DNA of 64,000 nt, taken from positions 372,001 to 436,000 of the forward strand of contig CAWEWG010000017.1 of NCBI GenBank assembly GCA_963812795.1. Reading direction: 5' to 3'. The notes under the pieces were generated by a model. That model was not told the DNA's origin. It searched no databases and worked only from the letters and a program-made list of their open reading frames with translations. Each line of letters opens with the position of its first letter. Positions within the stretch are counted from its first letter, which is position 1. Below are positions 35,263-45,526 of this stretch, in pieces. The position numbers and the translations under genes were made by a program. Origin of the DNA: Hyphomicrobium_A sp963812795. Lineage in GTDB: Bacteria; Pseudomonadota; Alphaproteobacteria; Rhizobiales; Hyphomicrobiaceae.

Positions 35263-36586
35263 GTGCGTAAGGCATTCGCGATAGCTCTGGCGCTCGCCAT
35301 CGTCGGTGTTGCGCCTCGGCATGATGTCTCGGGTGCTGCGGCAGCTGAAGAGGCGACGGGCACTTTGAGTCATAGCGCCGATGCGTTTCTCAGCTCACTC
35401 GGCATGAACATTCACATCGATCAAGGATACGCGCCGCAGTCTTACGTAGAGCCGCTCAGATACCTGGGCGTCCGCGCTGTGCGCACGGGAGCCGGGCGTG
35501 TGACTGGCTCTGTATATGTCGCACGCCGCACCGGCGTGCTCGTCGACATTTTTGCCAACGGTGGTCCCGTCGACAGCTTCATGTCCGCTGCCCGGCAACT
35601 CGCTGCGGCCAACGCCCTCCTGGCGCTGGAGGGGCCAAATGAACCAAACAATTTCCCGCTCACCTACAATGGCAAGAGGGGTGGCGGACCCGGCACCTGG
35701 TTTCCGGTGGCCGAGTTTCAGCGCGACGTCTACGCAGCGGTCAGGGCGGATTTCAGAACTCCGCAATTTTCCGGTCTTCTCGCCATCTGAGCCTGGTGCT
35801 CAGACGGACAACGTCGGTCTACAGTTCCTGGCCATACCCGAGGGAGCGGGTGCGCTGCTGCCGCAAGGGACGCCGTTCGCCGACTTCGCCAACGTCCACA
35901 ACTACGTTATCGGCAACGGCGAGAGATACGGGGACAACCAAGCTTGGAATGCTGCCGATCCGACGTTGAACGATCGCTGGGACGGCCTCTATGGCAATTT
36001 CGGTGTAACTTGGCGACACGGCTTCAAGGGAAATACCAACGAGACGCTCACCACACTGCCGAGGGTGACGACGGAGACCGGTTGGGACAGTGTGCGCGGC
36101 CCGGGGGGAGAACGCACGCAAGGTACCGTGCTGGTGAACACCTACCTCGCCCAATACAAGCGAGGCTATCGCTATACATTCGTCTATCAGCTGCGCGACG
36201 ACGAAGGCGGACAAGACCACTTCGGCGTCTTCGACAAGGATTCGCGCCCCAAACCCGCCGCCACCTACATCCACAACCTGACGACAATTCTTGCCGATCG
36301 CACCCCGATCGCAAACCCGGGTCGCCTCAACTATTCGATCCCCAACCAACCGGCCACCGTGCACGATTTGCTTTTGCAGAAGAGCGATGGGACGTTTGCG
36401 CTTGTCGTATGGGGTGAGAAGGTTACGGGCACGGAGGATGTGGTGGTGGATCTCGGCGGCGAGCATGCCTCCGTCAAAGTGTATGACGTCACCGTAGGGA
36501 CGGAGCCGATCTCGACCTTACGCAATGCGAAATCGGTTCCCTTGTCGCTAAGCGATCATGCGCTGATCATCGAGGTCGCGAAGTGA
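35263..36586 (+). CDS. Exported glycoside hydrolase-like protein, clan GH-A type (frameshifted)
   Basis: The GTG start at 35263 has GGAGG seven bases upstream and gives a signal peptide (KAFAIALALAIVGVAP). A TIM-barrel-like start follows (FLSSLGMNIHIDQGYAP) with ALEGPNEPNNFPLTYNG, whose NEP is the usual acid/base motif. After DVYAAVRAD the frame shifts near 35765; the second frame continues FADFANVHNYVIGNGERYG, then RVTTETGWDSVRGPG, the likely nucleophile region, and a beta-rich C-terminal domain (LLLQKSDGTFALVVWGEKVT). It is periplasmic or secreted, perhaps trimming the exopolysaccharide. ATG 35215 is an alternative start without a signal at its end. Confidence 0.72.
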
Positions 36587-36623
36587 CGGTGAACCCTCAC
36601 AGCTCGGCAAGCTCGCTCCGACC

Positions 36624-38111
36624 TCATCCCTTCTGAGGCGCCGCGGCCCTCACCGCACGGGGTATGAGCGCAAGCCGGGAACCCAGGTGGCCTGCTACCT
36701 GCTGCAACTCGCTCCGCAAGTCGTGGCCGGTAAAGACGATCCCGGCCAGCCATCCGGCGCCCGCCAGGACGGACGCTTCGAGTGCCTCCAAGACCGTTAG
36801 GTTCCACCCATCGCCCACGACGATCAGCACGGCTATCGGTCCAATAGCGGTCGCTGCAGTCACGGTGAGACTTTTGCGGATTGCCGCAGCAAGCTCCATC
36901 CACCTGATGTCGAGATGCTTGCGAACGAATTGCAACGAGACGAAAGCTTGGAATGGTATGGCAAACAGGAAGCTCAATGCGGCGGCCTTCAGACCGAAGA
37001 ACGCAGCGACCGTGAGCACCAGAGCCGACACGGGCCAAATAATGAGGCCGCGTATGAATGAGTCGCGGACTGCCCCTACCGAGAGGAAGACCGGATAGTT
37101 CAGCTGGAAGCTGAAAGAGAACAGGGTCGCGACGGCGATGATCTGCACGTATGGGACGATGGTCATCCATTGCGGGCCGAATATTAGACCGACGATGGGC
37201 TCGGCCAGAAGAGCGAGCACTACCAAAGCCGGCCATTGGATGCCGGTGATCAGCGAGACGGCGTTCAGGTAAGGGGTTTTCAATGTACGCCCATCCCGAA
37301 CGATCTCGGAGAAGGCTGGAAGAATGACGGACGTCGCGCCCAACAGGAAGACTTTGTCCGGCAGCTGGCACAACATGAGGCTGCGATTGAAGAACGCGAC
37401 CGCGTCAGCGGAGACGAGCCGGCCCAGTACCAGGTACGGCAGCATTTCGTAAACCCGGTGCAGGAGGATGTTTGTGCCGTTGTAGCCCCCGAACGCGAGC
37501 AGGCCCCGCCACCCTCGGAAGAGAGGCTTGAAGATTCTGTGGTCGGGATAGAGGACGAGGGCTAGCGCCGCACCAACGCCGGCGCTGGCGAGGTTCGCCC
37601 AGGCAAAGCTCATGTAGCTGAAGCCGCACAGCGCCAAACCAACCGTCACCGCCGAGGTCGCAACTGCGATCGATCCATTGATCAGAGCGACTCTTGCAAA
37701 TGCCATTTCACGGCGCAGAAGCGAGACAACAGTGGCCGAGGCCGCCTCGAAGACCACAGCGAGCGATAGAACCCGCAAGAAGGGCGTTAACCTCGCGTCG
37801 CCATAGAGGTCAGCGACCCACGGGGCCGAACCAAAAAGCACGCCGGCAATGACGAGCGTAATCAGCAGCAGCACCGAGAACGATTTGCGGATCTCGTCCA
37901 ACGAGAGCTGTTGGTGCTGAATGAGGAAATTCGGGCTGGCGAACTCACGCGCCGCCGCGAAGAATCCGACTACGGCGAGGCCCACCAACGAGATGCCGAT
38001 CTCGTCGGGGCTTAGCAGGCGCGAGACCACCGCCACCGTCAGAAAGCTGACAGTCAGTGTGAAGTACCGCTCGCCTGTTGCCAGAAGTAGAGCTCGTCGA
38101 AGTTGGCTCAT
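36624..38111 (-). CDS. Lipopolysaccharide/exopolysaccharide flippase (Wzx-like, MOP superfamily)
   Basis: About 495 residues from ATG 38111, with 12 or more membrane helices. The start MSQLRRALLLATGERYFTLT, VVSRLLSPDEIGISLVGLAV and SPNFLIQHQQLSLDEIRKSF matches the PF13440-type polysaccharide exporters. Helix pairs continue through VFLLGATSVILPAFSEIVRD, and VISLI... to a Leu/Val-rich C-terminus. It would flip the lipid-linked repeat unit across the inner membrane. It converges with the hydrolase gene and is divergent from the pyruvyltransferase gene, with a dyad in the gap. A start at 38195 would add 28 residues with no homology. Confidence 0.87.
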   Translation of the reverse strand: MSQLRRALLLATGERYFTLTVSFLTVAVVSRLLSPDEIGISLVGLAVVGFFAAAREFASPNFLIQHQQLSLDEIRKSFSVLLLITLVIAGVLFGSAPWVADLYGDARLTPFLRVLSLAVVFEAASATVVSLLRREMAFARVALINGSIAVATSAVTVGLALCGFSYMSFAWANLASAGVGAALALVLYPDHRIFKPLFRGWRGLLAFGGYNGTNILLHRVYEMLPYLVLGRLVSADAVAFFNRSLMLCQLPDKVFLLGATSVILPAFSEIVRDGRTLKTPYLNAVSLITGIQWPALVVLALLAEPIVGLIFGPQWMTIVPYVQIIAVATLFSFSFQLNYPVFLSVGAVRDSFIRGLIIWPVSALVLTVAAFFGLKAAALSFLFAIPFQAFVSLQFVRKHLDIRWMELAAAIRKSLTVTAATAIGPIAVLIVVGDGWNLTVLEALEASVLAGAGWLAGIVFTGHDLRSELQQVAGHLGSRLALIPRAVRAAAPQKG

Positions 38112-38222
38112 TCCAACCAGGTAAGTTTGTTGCGGGAAGAGCCCCATCCGCGACGCCGCGGAGCGCTCCATCCTGACTACAGCGGCACGCGCCACACGCT
38201 AACCCAGACAATATCGGGCGAG

Positions 38223-38240
38223 TGGGATCGAAAGGCGTAG
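38223..38240 (-). promoter_or_regulatory. Exopolysaccharide-locus dyad (weak right arm) between flippase and pyruvyltransferase genes
   Basis: Minus-strand reading CTACGCC-TTTC-GATCCCA. The left arm is identical to the best copy (53645-53662), but the right arm fits poorly. It lies 112 bp before the flippase start and 132 bp before the pyruvyltransferase start. Confidence 0.35.
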
Positions 38241-38372
38241 GGCAGTCCTCTGATGCCACCCAATTTGACTAGCTTTGCATCGGTGTCGCCAGCCACCTAG
38301 CTTCCGGTTGGGCCAGACTGCCGCCGGATCCGTGCGGCCAGCGCACGCCACCATCCAACGGTCAATGCGTCT

Positions 38373-39665
38373 ATGCTCGGCACCGCAAAATCGATCCTCT
38401 CCTACGCACCGCGCGGCGAGAGCCTTTCCGGCCTATTGGGCAACGAGACGGTCGGAGCATCGACGCGAGCGCCGGCCATCGCTCTTTTCGGTCTCTTCGG
38501 CTGCGGAAATTTCGGCAATGACGGGTCGCTCGAAGCGATTCTGAACCTGCTGCGGCGCGTGCGGCCCGACGCGCGGCTTACCTGCATATGTGCCAACCCG
38601 GACCTCATCCGCGACCGGTTCGACGTGAGTGCGCTGCCGATCAGTGCCGCCCACGTCGCCGACGCTCATGGCCACCGTCCAGGCGGCTGGGCGCGCAAGA
38701 TCGTCGAAAAGCTCCACGATGTGCTTTCCACCATACGTTCCGCCCGCAAGTTCGATCTGGTGCTGATACCGGGAACGGGCATTCTCGATGACTTCGGCGA
38801 TCGGCCCAAAGGCATGCCTTGGAACATTCTCAGGTGGTGCCTAGTGTCGCGACTGCTCGGGGCCAAAGTCGCCTTCGTGTGCGTCGGGGCAGGTCCGATC
38901 GGCCATCCGCTGAGCCGTTGGATGATGAAGACGGCGGGACAGCTGGCACACTATCGATCCTATCGCGACGTGCTGTCGAAGGACTTCATGACCAGCATCG
39001 GCGTGAAGTCCGGTGCTGATCCGGTTTTTGCCGACCTCGCGTTCGGCCTACCGCCCCCGCTGTACAGAGAGCGGCCGGACGCTGAGCGCCTGGTCGTCGG
39101 CGTCGGCGTCATGAGCTATTACGGTTGGTACTCGTTTGCCGAGGCTGGGGCGGAAACGCACCGGCAATACATCGACAAGCTAGCCAAGTTCGTGCGCCAT
39201 ATCTTGGGCCGCGGGCATCGCGTCCGCCTGCTGATTGGCGAGACGGCGGACGATGGCGCTGTCAAAACTCTGATGTTGTGCCTGCGCTCGCAATCGCCTG
39301 CGATCGCAGAAGAAGATCTCGTTGAAGCGCCGGCACGCTCGCTCCACGACGTTATGCGTCAGATGCAGGAGACGGACGTCATCGTGGCGACGCGGTATCA
39401 CAATATCGTTTGCGCCTTGAAACTGGCCAAGCCGACCATCTCGTTGGGTTACTCCAAGAAGAATGATGTCCTCATGGCGCAGGCGGGCCTCGGGGCCTAT
39501 TGCCATCACGTCGAGAGCTTCGAGGTCGACCAGCTCATCGAGCAGTTCGAAAGCATCTCCGCACAGCGGCCCCAGTGCGCGGATGCGGTGCGCGCGTACC
39601 GCCAGATCGCGGATATCCGGCTCGCTGAACAAGAAGCGACGTTGCGCACAATGTTTCTCGAGTAA
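38373..39665 (+). CDS. Polysaccharide pyruvyltransferase family protein
   Basis: 430 residues. The core starts IALFGLFGCGNFGNDGSLEA, the usual GNxGD-like turn of the family, then FDLVLIPGTGILDDFGDRPK, GAKVAFVCVGAGPIGHPLSR and, in the C-terminal half, ETDVIVATRYHNIVCALKLA with the conserved R-H pair, and TISLGYSKKNDVLMAQAGL. These enzymes move pyruvate from PEP to a sugar hydroxyl as a ketal, giving acidic exopolysaccharide. Its length is slightly above the family norm, because of about 35 extra N-terminal residues. Target sugar unknown. It converges with the SDR gene downstream. Confidence 0.87.
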   Translation: MLGTAKSILSYAPRGESLSGLLGNETVGASTRAPAIALFGLFGCGNFGNDGSLEAILNLLRRVRPDARLTCICANPDLIRDRFDVSALPISAAHVADAHGHRPGGWARKIVEKLHDVLSTIRSARKFDLVLIPGTGILDDFGDRPKGMPWNILRWCLVSRLLGAKVAFVCVGAGPIGHPLSRWMMKTAGQLAHYRSYRDVLSKDFMTSIGVKSGADPVFADLAFGLPPPLYRERPDAERLVVGVGVMSYYGWYSFAEAGAETHRQYIDKLAKFVRHILGRGHRVRLLIGETADDGAVKTLMLCLRSQSPAIAEEDLVEAPARSLHDVMRQMQETDVIVATRYHNIVCALKLAKPTISLGYSKKNDVLMAQAGLGAYCHHVESFEVDQLIEQFESISAQRPQCADAVRAYRQIADIRLAEQEATLRTMFLE

Positions 39666-39681
39666 CGCCGACCCGCTGCCG

Positions 39682-40668
39682 CTACGGGACAGCTTGCGGA
39701 AGCGCGCTCCGCTTCGGGCCTTCGACACAACCGAAAAGTGATTGCTCGAGCGCTGCCTTGACGCCCGTAGGGAACCGAAAACCTGTGGCGCACAGCTTGT
39801 CGTTGGCAAAACGCAGCATTCCCAACGGAAAGCGCATTTCGAGCGTGCGCGAGAGGGACCAATTCTTCGCCATGTCGGCAACGATGGGCAGTTCGAACGG
39901 CACGCTGTATCTCGGATCGTGCGTCCTCTCGTAAGCCCGAGCGAACAGCTCGCGGAACGTACCGCAGGCGTCGTCGCAAATATTGTAAGCCTCGATGCGA
40001 TCAGAGCCATGCTGCAGGCCTCGGCGAAGCAGGTGCGCGATCGCTGATGCAGCGTCCGACGCCAGCACGTACTGGGTGCGCCGATAGAGGCAAAGAACTT
40101 TGCGGTGCGCGCTCCAGTTGGCCGCTTCGAGGATACGCTCTAGATCCGCGACCACGGTGGGGCGAAGAATATCGACCCGCATGGCTGGCGCGGCCTCGCG
40201 CAGCGCCAGCTCGGCCATCGTCTTCGAGCGGGCATATTCGAGCATGTATGGCTCGGCGCAGTACTGCTTCGCCACGGGCCGCGCGAGATCGATAAGGGGC
40301 GTCTGCTCGTTAACGCTACGCGTGCGCGGAGAGCCATAGACGACGATAGAGCTTGCGTGCCCGAAGTAGCGCGCCCCGCTCGCCGCCGCCGCTTCGGCCA
40401 AGGCGCGTGTCGCATCGACGTTGATGCGCTCCATCTTGCCGATATCTGAGAGTTCCGCAGCCAGATGAATGACTGCATCACACCCGTCGACAAGCGGGTC
40501 GACTTCGAGACTCTCGAGGAAGTCCCAACGCCGCCAATCCACACCGGGGACGTTGCCGGGCGCACGCAGGTATTGCCCGCGCACCAAGTAGCCCGCCCCG
40601 ATCAGCCCCGGCACCACGAAGCGTCCGATCGATCCGGTTGCACCAGTGACAAGTACCGTCGGCCTCAA
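39682..40668 (-). CDS. NAD(P)-dependent sugar epimerase/dehydratase, extended SDR (module A)
   Basis: 328 residues. The cofactor motif VLVTGATGSIGRFV is at residue 5, AVIHLAAELSD near 70 and SSIVVYGSPRTRS near 105. The catalytic pair is probably YMLEYARSK (Y-X3-K). The C-terminal half is substrate-specific. It lies 25 bp after the GMC oxidoreductase gene on the same strand. A second, plus-strand GMC-SDR pair lies on the other side of a shared gap, in mirror image. A two-step oxidation/reduction of a sugar carbon by the GMC and SDR enzymes is plausible, but unproven. Confidence 0.85.
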   Translation of the reverse strand: MRPTVLVTGATGSIGRFVVPGLIGAGYLVRGQYLRAPGNVPGVDWRRWDFLESLEVDPLVDGCDAVIHLAAELSDIGKMERINVDATRALAEAAAASGARYFGHASSIVVYGSPRTRSVNEQTPLIDLARPVAKQYCAEPYMLEYARSKTMAELALREAAPAMRVDILRPTVVADLERILEAANWSAHRKVLCLYRRTQYVLASDAASAIAHLLRRGLQHGSDRIEAYNICDDACGTFRELFARAYERTHDPRYSVPFELPIVADMAKNWSLSRTLEMRFPLGMLRFANDKLCATGFRFPTGVKAALEQSLFGCVEGPKRSALPQAVP

Positions 40669-40693
40669 TCAAGTCTCCCAATCAACTGTATTG

Positions 40694-42430
40694 TCAGGCG
40701 GCCGCCCTATGCTTCAGGTGGTCCGACAGGCGAATAGCCAGCGCAAGAATCATCAGCGTCGGATTTGCGTGACCACCGGTGGGAAACACCGATGCGCCGG
40801 CGATGTAGAGTCCGCCGACCCCATGAACCCGGCAATTCCTGTCGACGACGCCTTGCTTGGGATTATCCGCCATGCGCGTCGTGCCCATGGTGTGGGCCAT
40901 GTCGATGATGGCCGCGTCATCGAGACTATTTTGCTTTACCCACGCATCCAAAGTGGGCAGAGGCAATCCGACACGGTCGAATTCCCGCGACATCTGCTGG
41001 CCAAGTCGCGCCAAGGATCGCCGGGCGTCGCAATCTATCTTCCAATTGATCTTAGCGCGGGCGACGCCGAGTTCATCCTTCGTCTCTGAGAGGGTGATGC
41101 GGGAGTCGGGATCGGGCTTCTGCTCGCTGATGCCCTCAACGATCAATCCCGTCAGCTTGTGCGGGATGCCGCGATTGAGGTGCTCTCGCGCAACGAGATT
41201 GGGGTTTAGCTTGATCGCGGCGTTGACTACCGTGTTCTTCATGCGCTCCGGCAATAGACTGCTCTGAAGTGCCTTCATGCCGACGCCCTTGGCGAGGAGA
41301 CCCGGGCTTCGCGCCAGGGCACTCAGGTCAGCTCCAATCGCAGATGACTTGCGGGCAAGCAGCCGTTTTAGGGCCTCGAGCGGATCGTCGGGAGCGCGTT
41401 CCTCCAGGATGTAGAGAGCGCAGTTGAGTAAGCCCTCCCGCTCCTGGACCGAGCGCGGCAACGCGAGCCCATGCATGTACATGTGGGTGCGTCCCGCTTG
41501 CGAGAGGCCGTAGAAGCCAAAACGATCCACAACCCTTGTCGCATCGGCTGCGTCGTAGCGGCCGAGGCGCGCACTCGGATGATCGAGGAGGAAGCGCCCG
41601 ACGACATCGTGATCGTTTCCGATTCCCGCCTGGCAGATTTGATCGGACGCCATCAGAAGTCGGGCGTTCTCGATCCCGCTCGCCGCCAGAACGCATACTT
41701 TCCCTCGCACGCGCGCCCGAACGCCCTCCAAGCACGCGACCTCTACGCCTTCGAAGTTGTTGCCGGCGTCGTTCGTCAAGATGCGCGTCGCCGTCGCGTT
41801 GAGCAGTGTGCGCACGTTGGCTGCATCTTCCCGCATGAACTCTGGGCCGAAGCGCATCACGTCGAGGCGGTCGATACGAGAGCGGGCAAACTGCCAAAAG
41901 AAGGGACGCAGCGCTTCAGCGTCGAGTTGCGGCTCCGGAGGGCGGCAGTCCATTAATGACCATAGGCCGTCGCCACTTACACTAGGACCGAGGTTCAGTT
42001 GCTCAGCGGCGCGATCTATGTGCGGCTCCAGATCGGCGTGTGCTATCGGCCAGCCGGAATACGGAACCCACGACCGCGGTTCGAAATCCAGGCTGTCGAA
42101 TGCGGCGGACTTCCCTGCCCAGGCATGGGATGAACCTCCAAGCACTCTGCAACGCACCCCATACGGCTGCTCTGCGGGCGACCATGACTGTGCGCTTGCA
42201 CTGTGAAATGCCGCCCGGCGCTCAATCTGAGATTCTATGCTCGGCTGGCCGACGCTCTCGACCCGGTTCAGCGCCCCGATGCGAGCGTCTTCCTCAAGGC
42301 GCCCGCTTTCGAGGACGAGCACGCGCGTTTGATGCCCAAAGAATTCTCGCGCGACGGTGAGACCTGCCGGACCGCCGCCAATGATGATCAGATCGGCTTC
42401 GAGCTCGCGCCCGTTTTCCAGGCTCGCCAA
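40694..42430 (-). CDS. GMC-family FAD-dependent oxidoreductase (module A)
   Basis: 578 residues. FAD-binding Rossmann start ADLIIIGGGPAGLTVAREFF, then RVLGGSSHAWAGKSAAFDSL and the C-terminal GMC signature AHTMGTTRMADNPKQGVVD, with GLYIAGASVFPTGGHANPT. The conserved active-site His/Asn region is AHTMG...GGHANPT. Soluble, with no signal peptide. Such proteins oxidise alcohols, including sugar carbons; the substrate here is unknown. It is about equally long as, and clearly related to, the plus-strand GMC protein at 42694, and both share the divergent promoter gap. Confidence 0.9.
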   Translation of the reverse strand: MASLENGRELEADLIIIGGGPAGLTVAREFFGHQTRVLVLESGRLEEDARIGALNRVESVGQPSIESQIERRAAFHSASAQSWSPAEQPYGVRCRVLGGSSHAWAGKSAAFDSLDFEPRSWVPYSGWPIAHADLEPHIDRAAEQLNLGPSVSGDGLWSLMDCRPPEPQLDAEALRPFFWQFARSRIDRLDVMRFGPEFMREDAANVRTLLNATATRILTNDAGNNFEGVEVACLEGVRARVRGKVCVLAASGIENARLLMASDQICQAGIGNDHDVVGRFLLDHPSARLGRYDAADATRVVDRFGFYGLSQAGRTHMYMHGLALPRSVQEREGLLNCALYILEERAPDDPLEALKRLLARKSSAIGADLSALARSPGLLAKGVGMKALQSSLLPERMKNTVVNAAIKLNPNLVAREHLNRGIPHKLTGLIVEGISEQKPDPDSRITLSETKDELGVARAKINWKIDCDARRSLARLGQQMSREFDRVGLPLPTLDAWVKQNSLDDAAIIDMAHTMGTTRMADNPKQGVVDRNCRVHGVGGLYIAGASVFPTGGHANPTLMILALAIRLSDHLKHRAAA

Positions 42431-42530
42431 ATCCAGAGTCTGCAGGATTTTGCCCTTTCAGAGAGAGCCGTTGTACTGAGCAGGAATTTCCTAGAATCCG
42501 GGCGCGCATCAAGTCAGCTTTCTGCCCTGG

Positions 42531-42548
42531 GGCCTCCCAAAGGGGTAC
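42531..42548 (-). promoter_or_regulatory. Exopolysaccharide-locus dyad between the divergent GMC genes
   Basis: Minus-strand reading GTACCCC-TTTG-GGAGGCC; a second weaker copy (TATCGCC-TTTT-GGGCGCG) follows on the plus strand at 42554-42571. The pair sits 101 bp before the minus-strand start at 42430 and about 125-145 bp before the plus-strand start at 42694. The 263-bp gap has no gene. Confidence 0.5.
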
Positions 42549-42693
42549 ATAGCTATCGCCTTTTGGGCGCGTTCTTCAGGTGGGGGACGAGTGTTATCGA
42601 TGTTACGGCAGTCGAAGTCTGCCGCATTGCACCCTGTCGGGTCGCCCGCTCCCGAGCCGCGTATCCGCACCGTTAATCAATCCGCGAGCAGCG

Positions 42694-44392
42694 ATGATTC
42701 ACGACCTGGAGCAGCTTGGCGATCGAACCGATGCCGCATTCGACCTCTGCGTGGTTGGCGCCGGACCAGCAGGCATAACCATCGCGGATGAATTGCGCGG
42801 CAGCGGCCTTAAGGTTTGTCTTGTCGAGTCCGGTGGCTTGCAAGAGGAAGCCACGGCGCGCGACCTGCTCTTGGGTGAGAGTGTCGGCCATCCGATGGCT
42901 TTGGATCACGGCCGTCACCGGGTGTTCGGCGGAGCCGCCACGCGCTGGGGCGGGCGCAGCGCGCCGCTCGATCCCATCGACCTGCAATACCGTGACTGGG
43001 TGAAGAACTCGGGGTGGCCAATCGATTACGCGCGCCTTGGTCCCTATTACGAGCGCGCCAAGTGGGCCAGCAACTTCAAGCATCCGTGGGTGTCCTTCGA
43101 GCAAGTGCAGCGCTCGCTGGGGATCCGACTGCCAACTCTGGCCTCTGGCGACCTCGACCCATTTGTTTGGCGCGTGGCTTCTCCCGACTTGGATCCGACG
43201 CTTCAGTCATACCTATCGCTTGGATATCGCAGTGTCTTCGACTGGGGGAAGGTATACCGGGGGAGGCTCGCAGCTGACGTCAATACGTTCGTGCTCCTCC
43301 ACGCAAACTTGACGAAGTTCCACGACACTGACGACGGAGCACGGGTCGAGGCGATCACCGTCAGGTCGCTCGGCGGGAAGTCGATGACAATCCGCTCGAG
43401 GGCCTTCGCGTCTGTGCTGTGGCGGAATAGAGAATGTCCGGCTGCTGCTCAACGCTCCGCCCCGGCTGCTCAACCGCATCAATCAATTCGATAGGCTGGG
43501 GCGCTACTTCTCCCAGCATCCTCGCGGATGCATCGCGACCATCGACACCGATGAAGCAAACGCGAAAGTGCTTCAGCGTCTCTACAACACGTTTCTGCGT
43601 ATGAGAGACGGAGAGGTCCAGTATGAGACGGGGTTTGCGATTTCCGAGCGCGCGCAACGCGAACATCAGCTCCTGAACGCAAGTGCGGCAATCTATTATC
43701 ACGCACGCCCTGATACAGTTTGGGAAGCTTCGCGGCACATGCGCGATGCGGTTAAGAGTGGCAACATCGATCGCAGCACCTTCCGCGATCTGCAGCGCGC
43801 CCTAGTTGGCGTCGCCGCAGAGATACCTAACATTACACGAAGGTTTGTGCTTGGCAGGCCCGTGATTCATCGCGATCCGCTGATCTCGATCTGCATCGAT
43901 TTGGAGCAGGAGCCGGACCCGGAGAGCAGGATTACGTTGAGCGCGGATCGTGACGCACTCGGCATGCGGCGCGCCAAGGTCGACTGGCGCATCGCTGAGA
44001 AGGAAAGACGAACGGCCCGCTATTTCGGTAAGTTCGTTACCTTCGAATTGGAGAGGCTCGGATTCGGCCGCGTCCGGCGGTCTGATTGGCTGTCCAGCTC
44101 GGATGCCATCTCTGTCGACGATCTCCGAGGCACCTATCATTTCTTGAGCGGCACGCGCATGTCCCGTCACCCGCGCGACGGGGTCGTAGATGAAAACTGT
44201 CGCGCCCACGGAGCGGAAAATCTCTATCTCGCCGGCACGTCCGTTTTCACTACCGGCGGACACGCCAACCCGACGCTCACGATCGTGGCTCTGGCCATTC
44301 GGTTGGCCGATCACCTTCGGGCCGAACTTCGCAACCGCGCCACGGGGCATGGCCGCGTCCCAACACTGGCTGCCGTTGCTGCTGCAGAGTGA
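42694..44392 (+). CDS. GMC-family FAD-dependent oxidoreductase (module B, frameshifted)
   Basis: The ATG at 42694 leads to FDLCVVGAGPAGITIADELR, VFGGAATRWGGRSAPLDPID and VKNSGWPIDYARLGPYYERA. Near 43420 the frame shifts; one base change restores LLLNAPPRLLNRINQFDRLG, then QRLYNTFLRMRDGEVQYETG, ESRITLSADRDALGMRRAKV and the GMC end LYLAGTSVFTTGGHANPTLT. Restored length is about 566 residues, as for module A. Compared with module A, the catalytic region reads TYHFLSGTRMSRHPRDGVVD (His kept). The SDR gene follows after 7 bp. The role is the same kind of alcohol oxidation, with a different substrate likely. Confidence 0.87.
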
Positions 44393-44399
44393 GAATGCA

Positions 44400-45491
44400 A
44401 TGAGCTCGTCGACCATCCTCGTTACGGGAGCTGCCGGGTTCATCGGCAGCGCTGTGACGGAAGCGCTGGTGCTCAGCGGCGCCGGGATGGTGCGCGCCGG
44501 CGTGAAGTCATTACGGCCCCATTCAGGTCTAACTCGGCTCCCTGTTAATGCGATCCATTGCGACGTCATGGATCGCGCATGCCTTATGTCGGCCATGGAC
44601 CGGGTCGATGTCGTGATTAATTGCATTCGCGACGATGCAAGAACCGCCACGACGGTTGAAGGCACGCGCCGCATTTTGGAATGCGCTGCTGCAAGCGGAG
44701 TGAGCCGGCTGATACAGTTCAGCTCTGTAGCCGTCTATGGCGGAGCCACTGGAACGATCTCAGAAGAGACGCGGCCCGTGCCGCCGCTTAGCGAATACGG
44801 TGCGGCCAAGCGTGCAGCTGAGGAGCTGTGCAGGAGCGCGGCCGGCGAAAAGCTGCATGTTGCCGTCGTTCGCCCCTCGCTCGTCTATGGGCCTCATGGG
44901 GAAGAGTGGACTGCCAGGTTCATCCGCGCAATCGCGTCGGGCCGTCTCGCTCAGCTCGGCGTGAATTGCGATGGGGAAGCCAACCTAATCTACGTCCGCG
45001 ATCTGGGGACGCTTGCCGCCAGGCTCGCCAGACACGAGATCCCGCATTACTGCGTCTACAATGCCAACGGCGTCGAGATACCGACGTTTGCCGGATACTT
45101 TGACCTGCTGAGCCGCGCAATTGGCAGAGGACCCTTTAGCCCGCTGGCCGCGCAGCCAAGCGCCATTGGGCGACAAGCGCGCCGCGCCGGCCTCTACGCC
45201 CTGACGAAGCAGGCTGCGTTCGCGAGAAGCATCTTTCCCCGAAGCGATACCGTCGCGGCCGTCGTGCGGAGCGTAGAGAAGGCAGCCTTCGAGCGCCTCG
45301 GAGACCTTTCGGCGGACGACTTTACGAAGCACCGACGCTACGTGATCGATCGGGCCAAAGAGATCGGCTTCGTGCCGACGACCTCGTTGCAAGAAGGCAT
45401 TGCGGCTTCGGCTGAGTGGGCCTTCGCGCAGGGCCTGGTAAGTACGGCCGCGCCGGCAGAAGGCGTCCCGCCCATTCTTCAATTGCATTGA
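44400..45491 (+). CDS. NAD(P)-dependent sugar epimerase/dehydratase, extended SDR (module B)
   Basis: 363 residues from ATG 44400. ILVTGAAGFIGSAVTEALVL is the cofactor-binding start; VINCIRDDARTATTVEGTRR and QFSSVAVYGGATG follow. The catalytic tyrosine and lysine are in SEYGAAKRAAEEL (Y-G-A-A-K). RPSLVYGPHGEEWTARFIRA is the typical substrate strand. The C-terminal 100 residues are helical and unlike module A. Co-transcribed with the GMC gene 7 bp upstream and followed by a GT4 gene 35 bp on. Confidence 0.88.
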   Translation: MSSSTILVTGAAGFIGSAVTEALVLSGAGMVRAGVKSLRPHSGLTRLPVNAIHCDVMDRACLMSAMDRVDVVINCIRDDARTATTVEGTRRILECAAASGVSRLIQFSSVAVYGGATGTISEETRPVPPLSEYGAAKRAAEELCRSAAGEKLHVAVVRPSLVYGPHGEEWTARFIRAIASGRLAQLGVNCDGEANLIYVRDLGTLAARLARHEIPHYCVYNANGVEIPTFAGYFDLLSRAIGRGPFSPLAAQPSAIGRQARRAGLYALTKQAAFARSIFPRSDTVAAVVRSVEKAAFERLGDLSADDFTKHRRYVIDRAKEIGFVPTTSLQEGIAASAEWAFAQGLVSTAAPAEGVPPILQLH

Positions 45492-45526
45492 GGAGCCGGA
45501 ACGATGTCGATCCGGGCAGCAATCAG

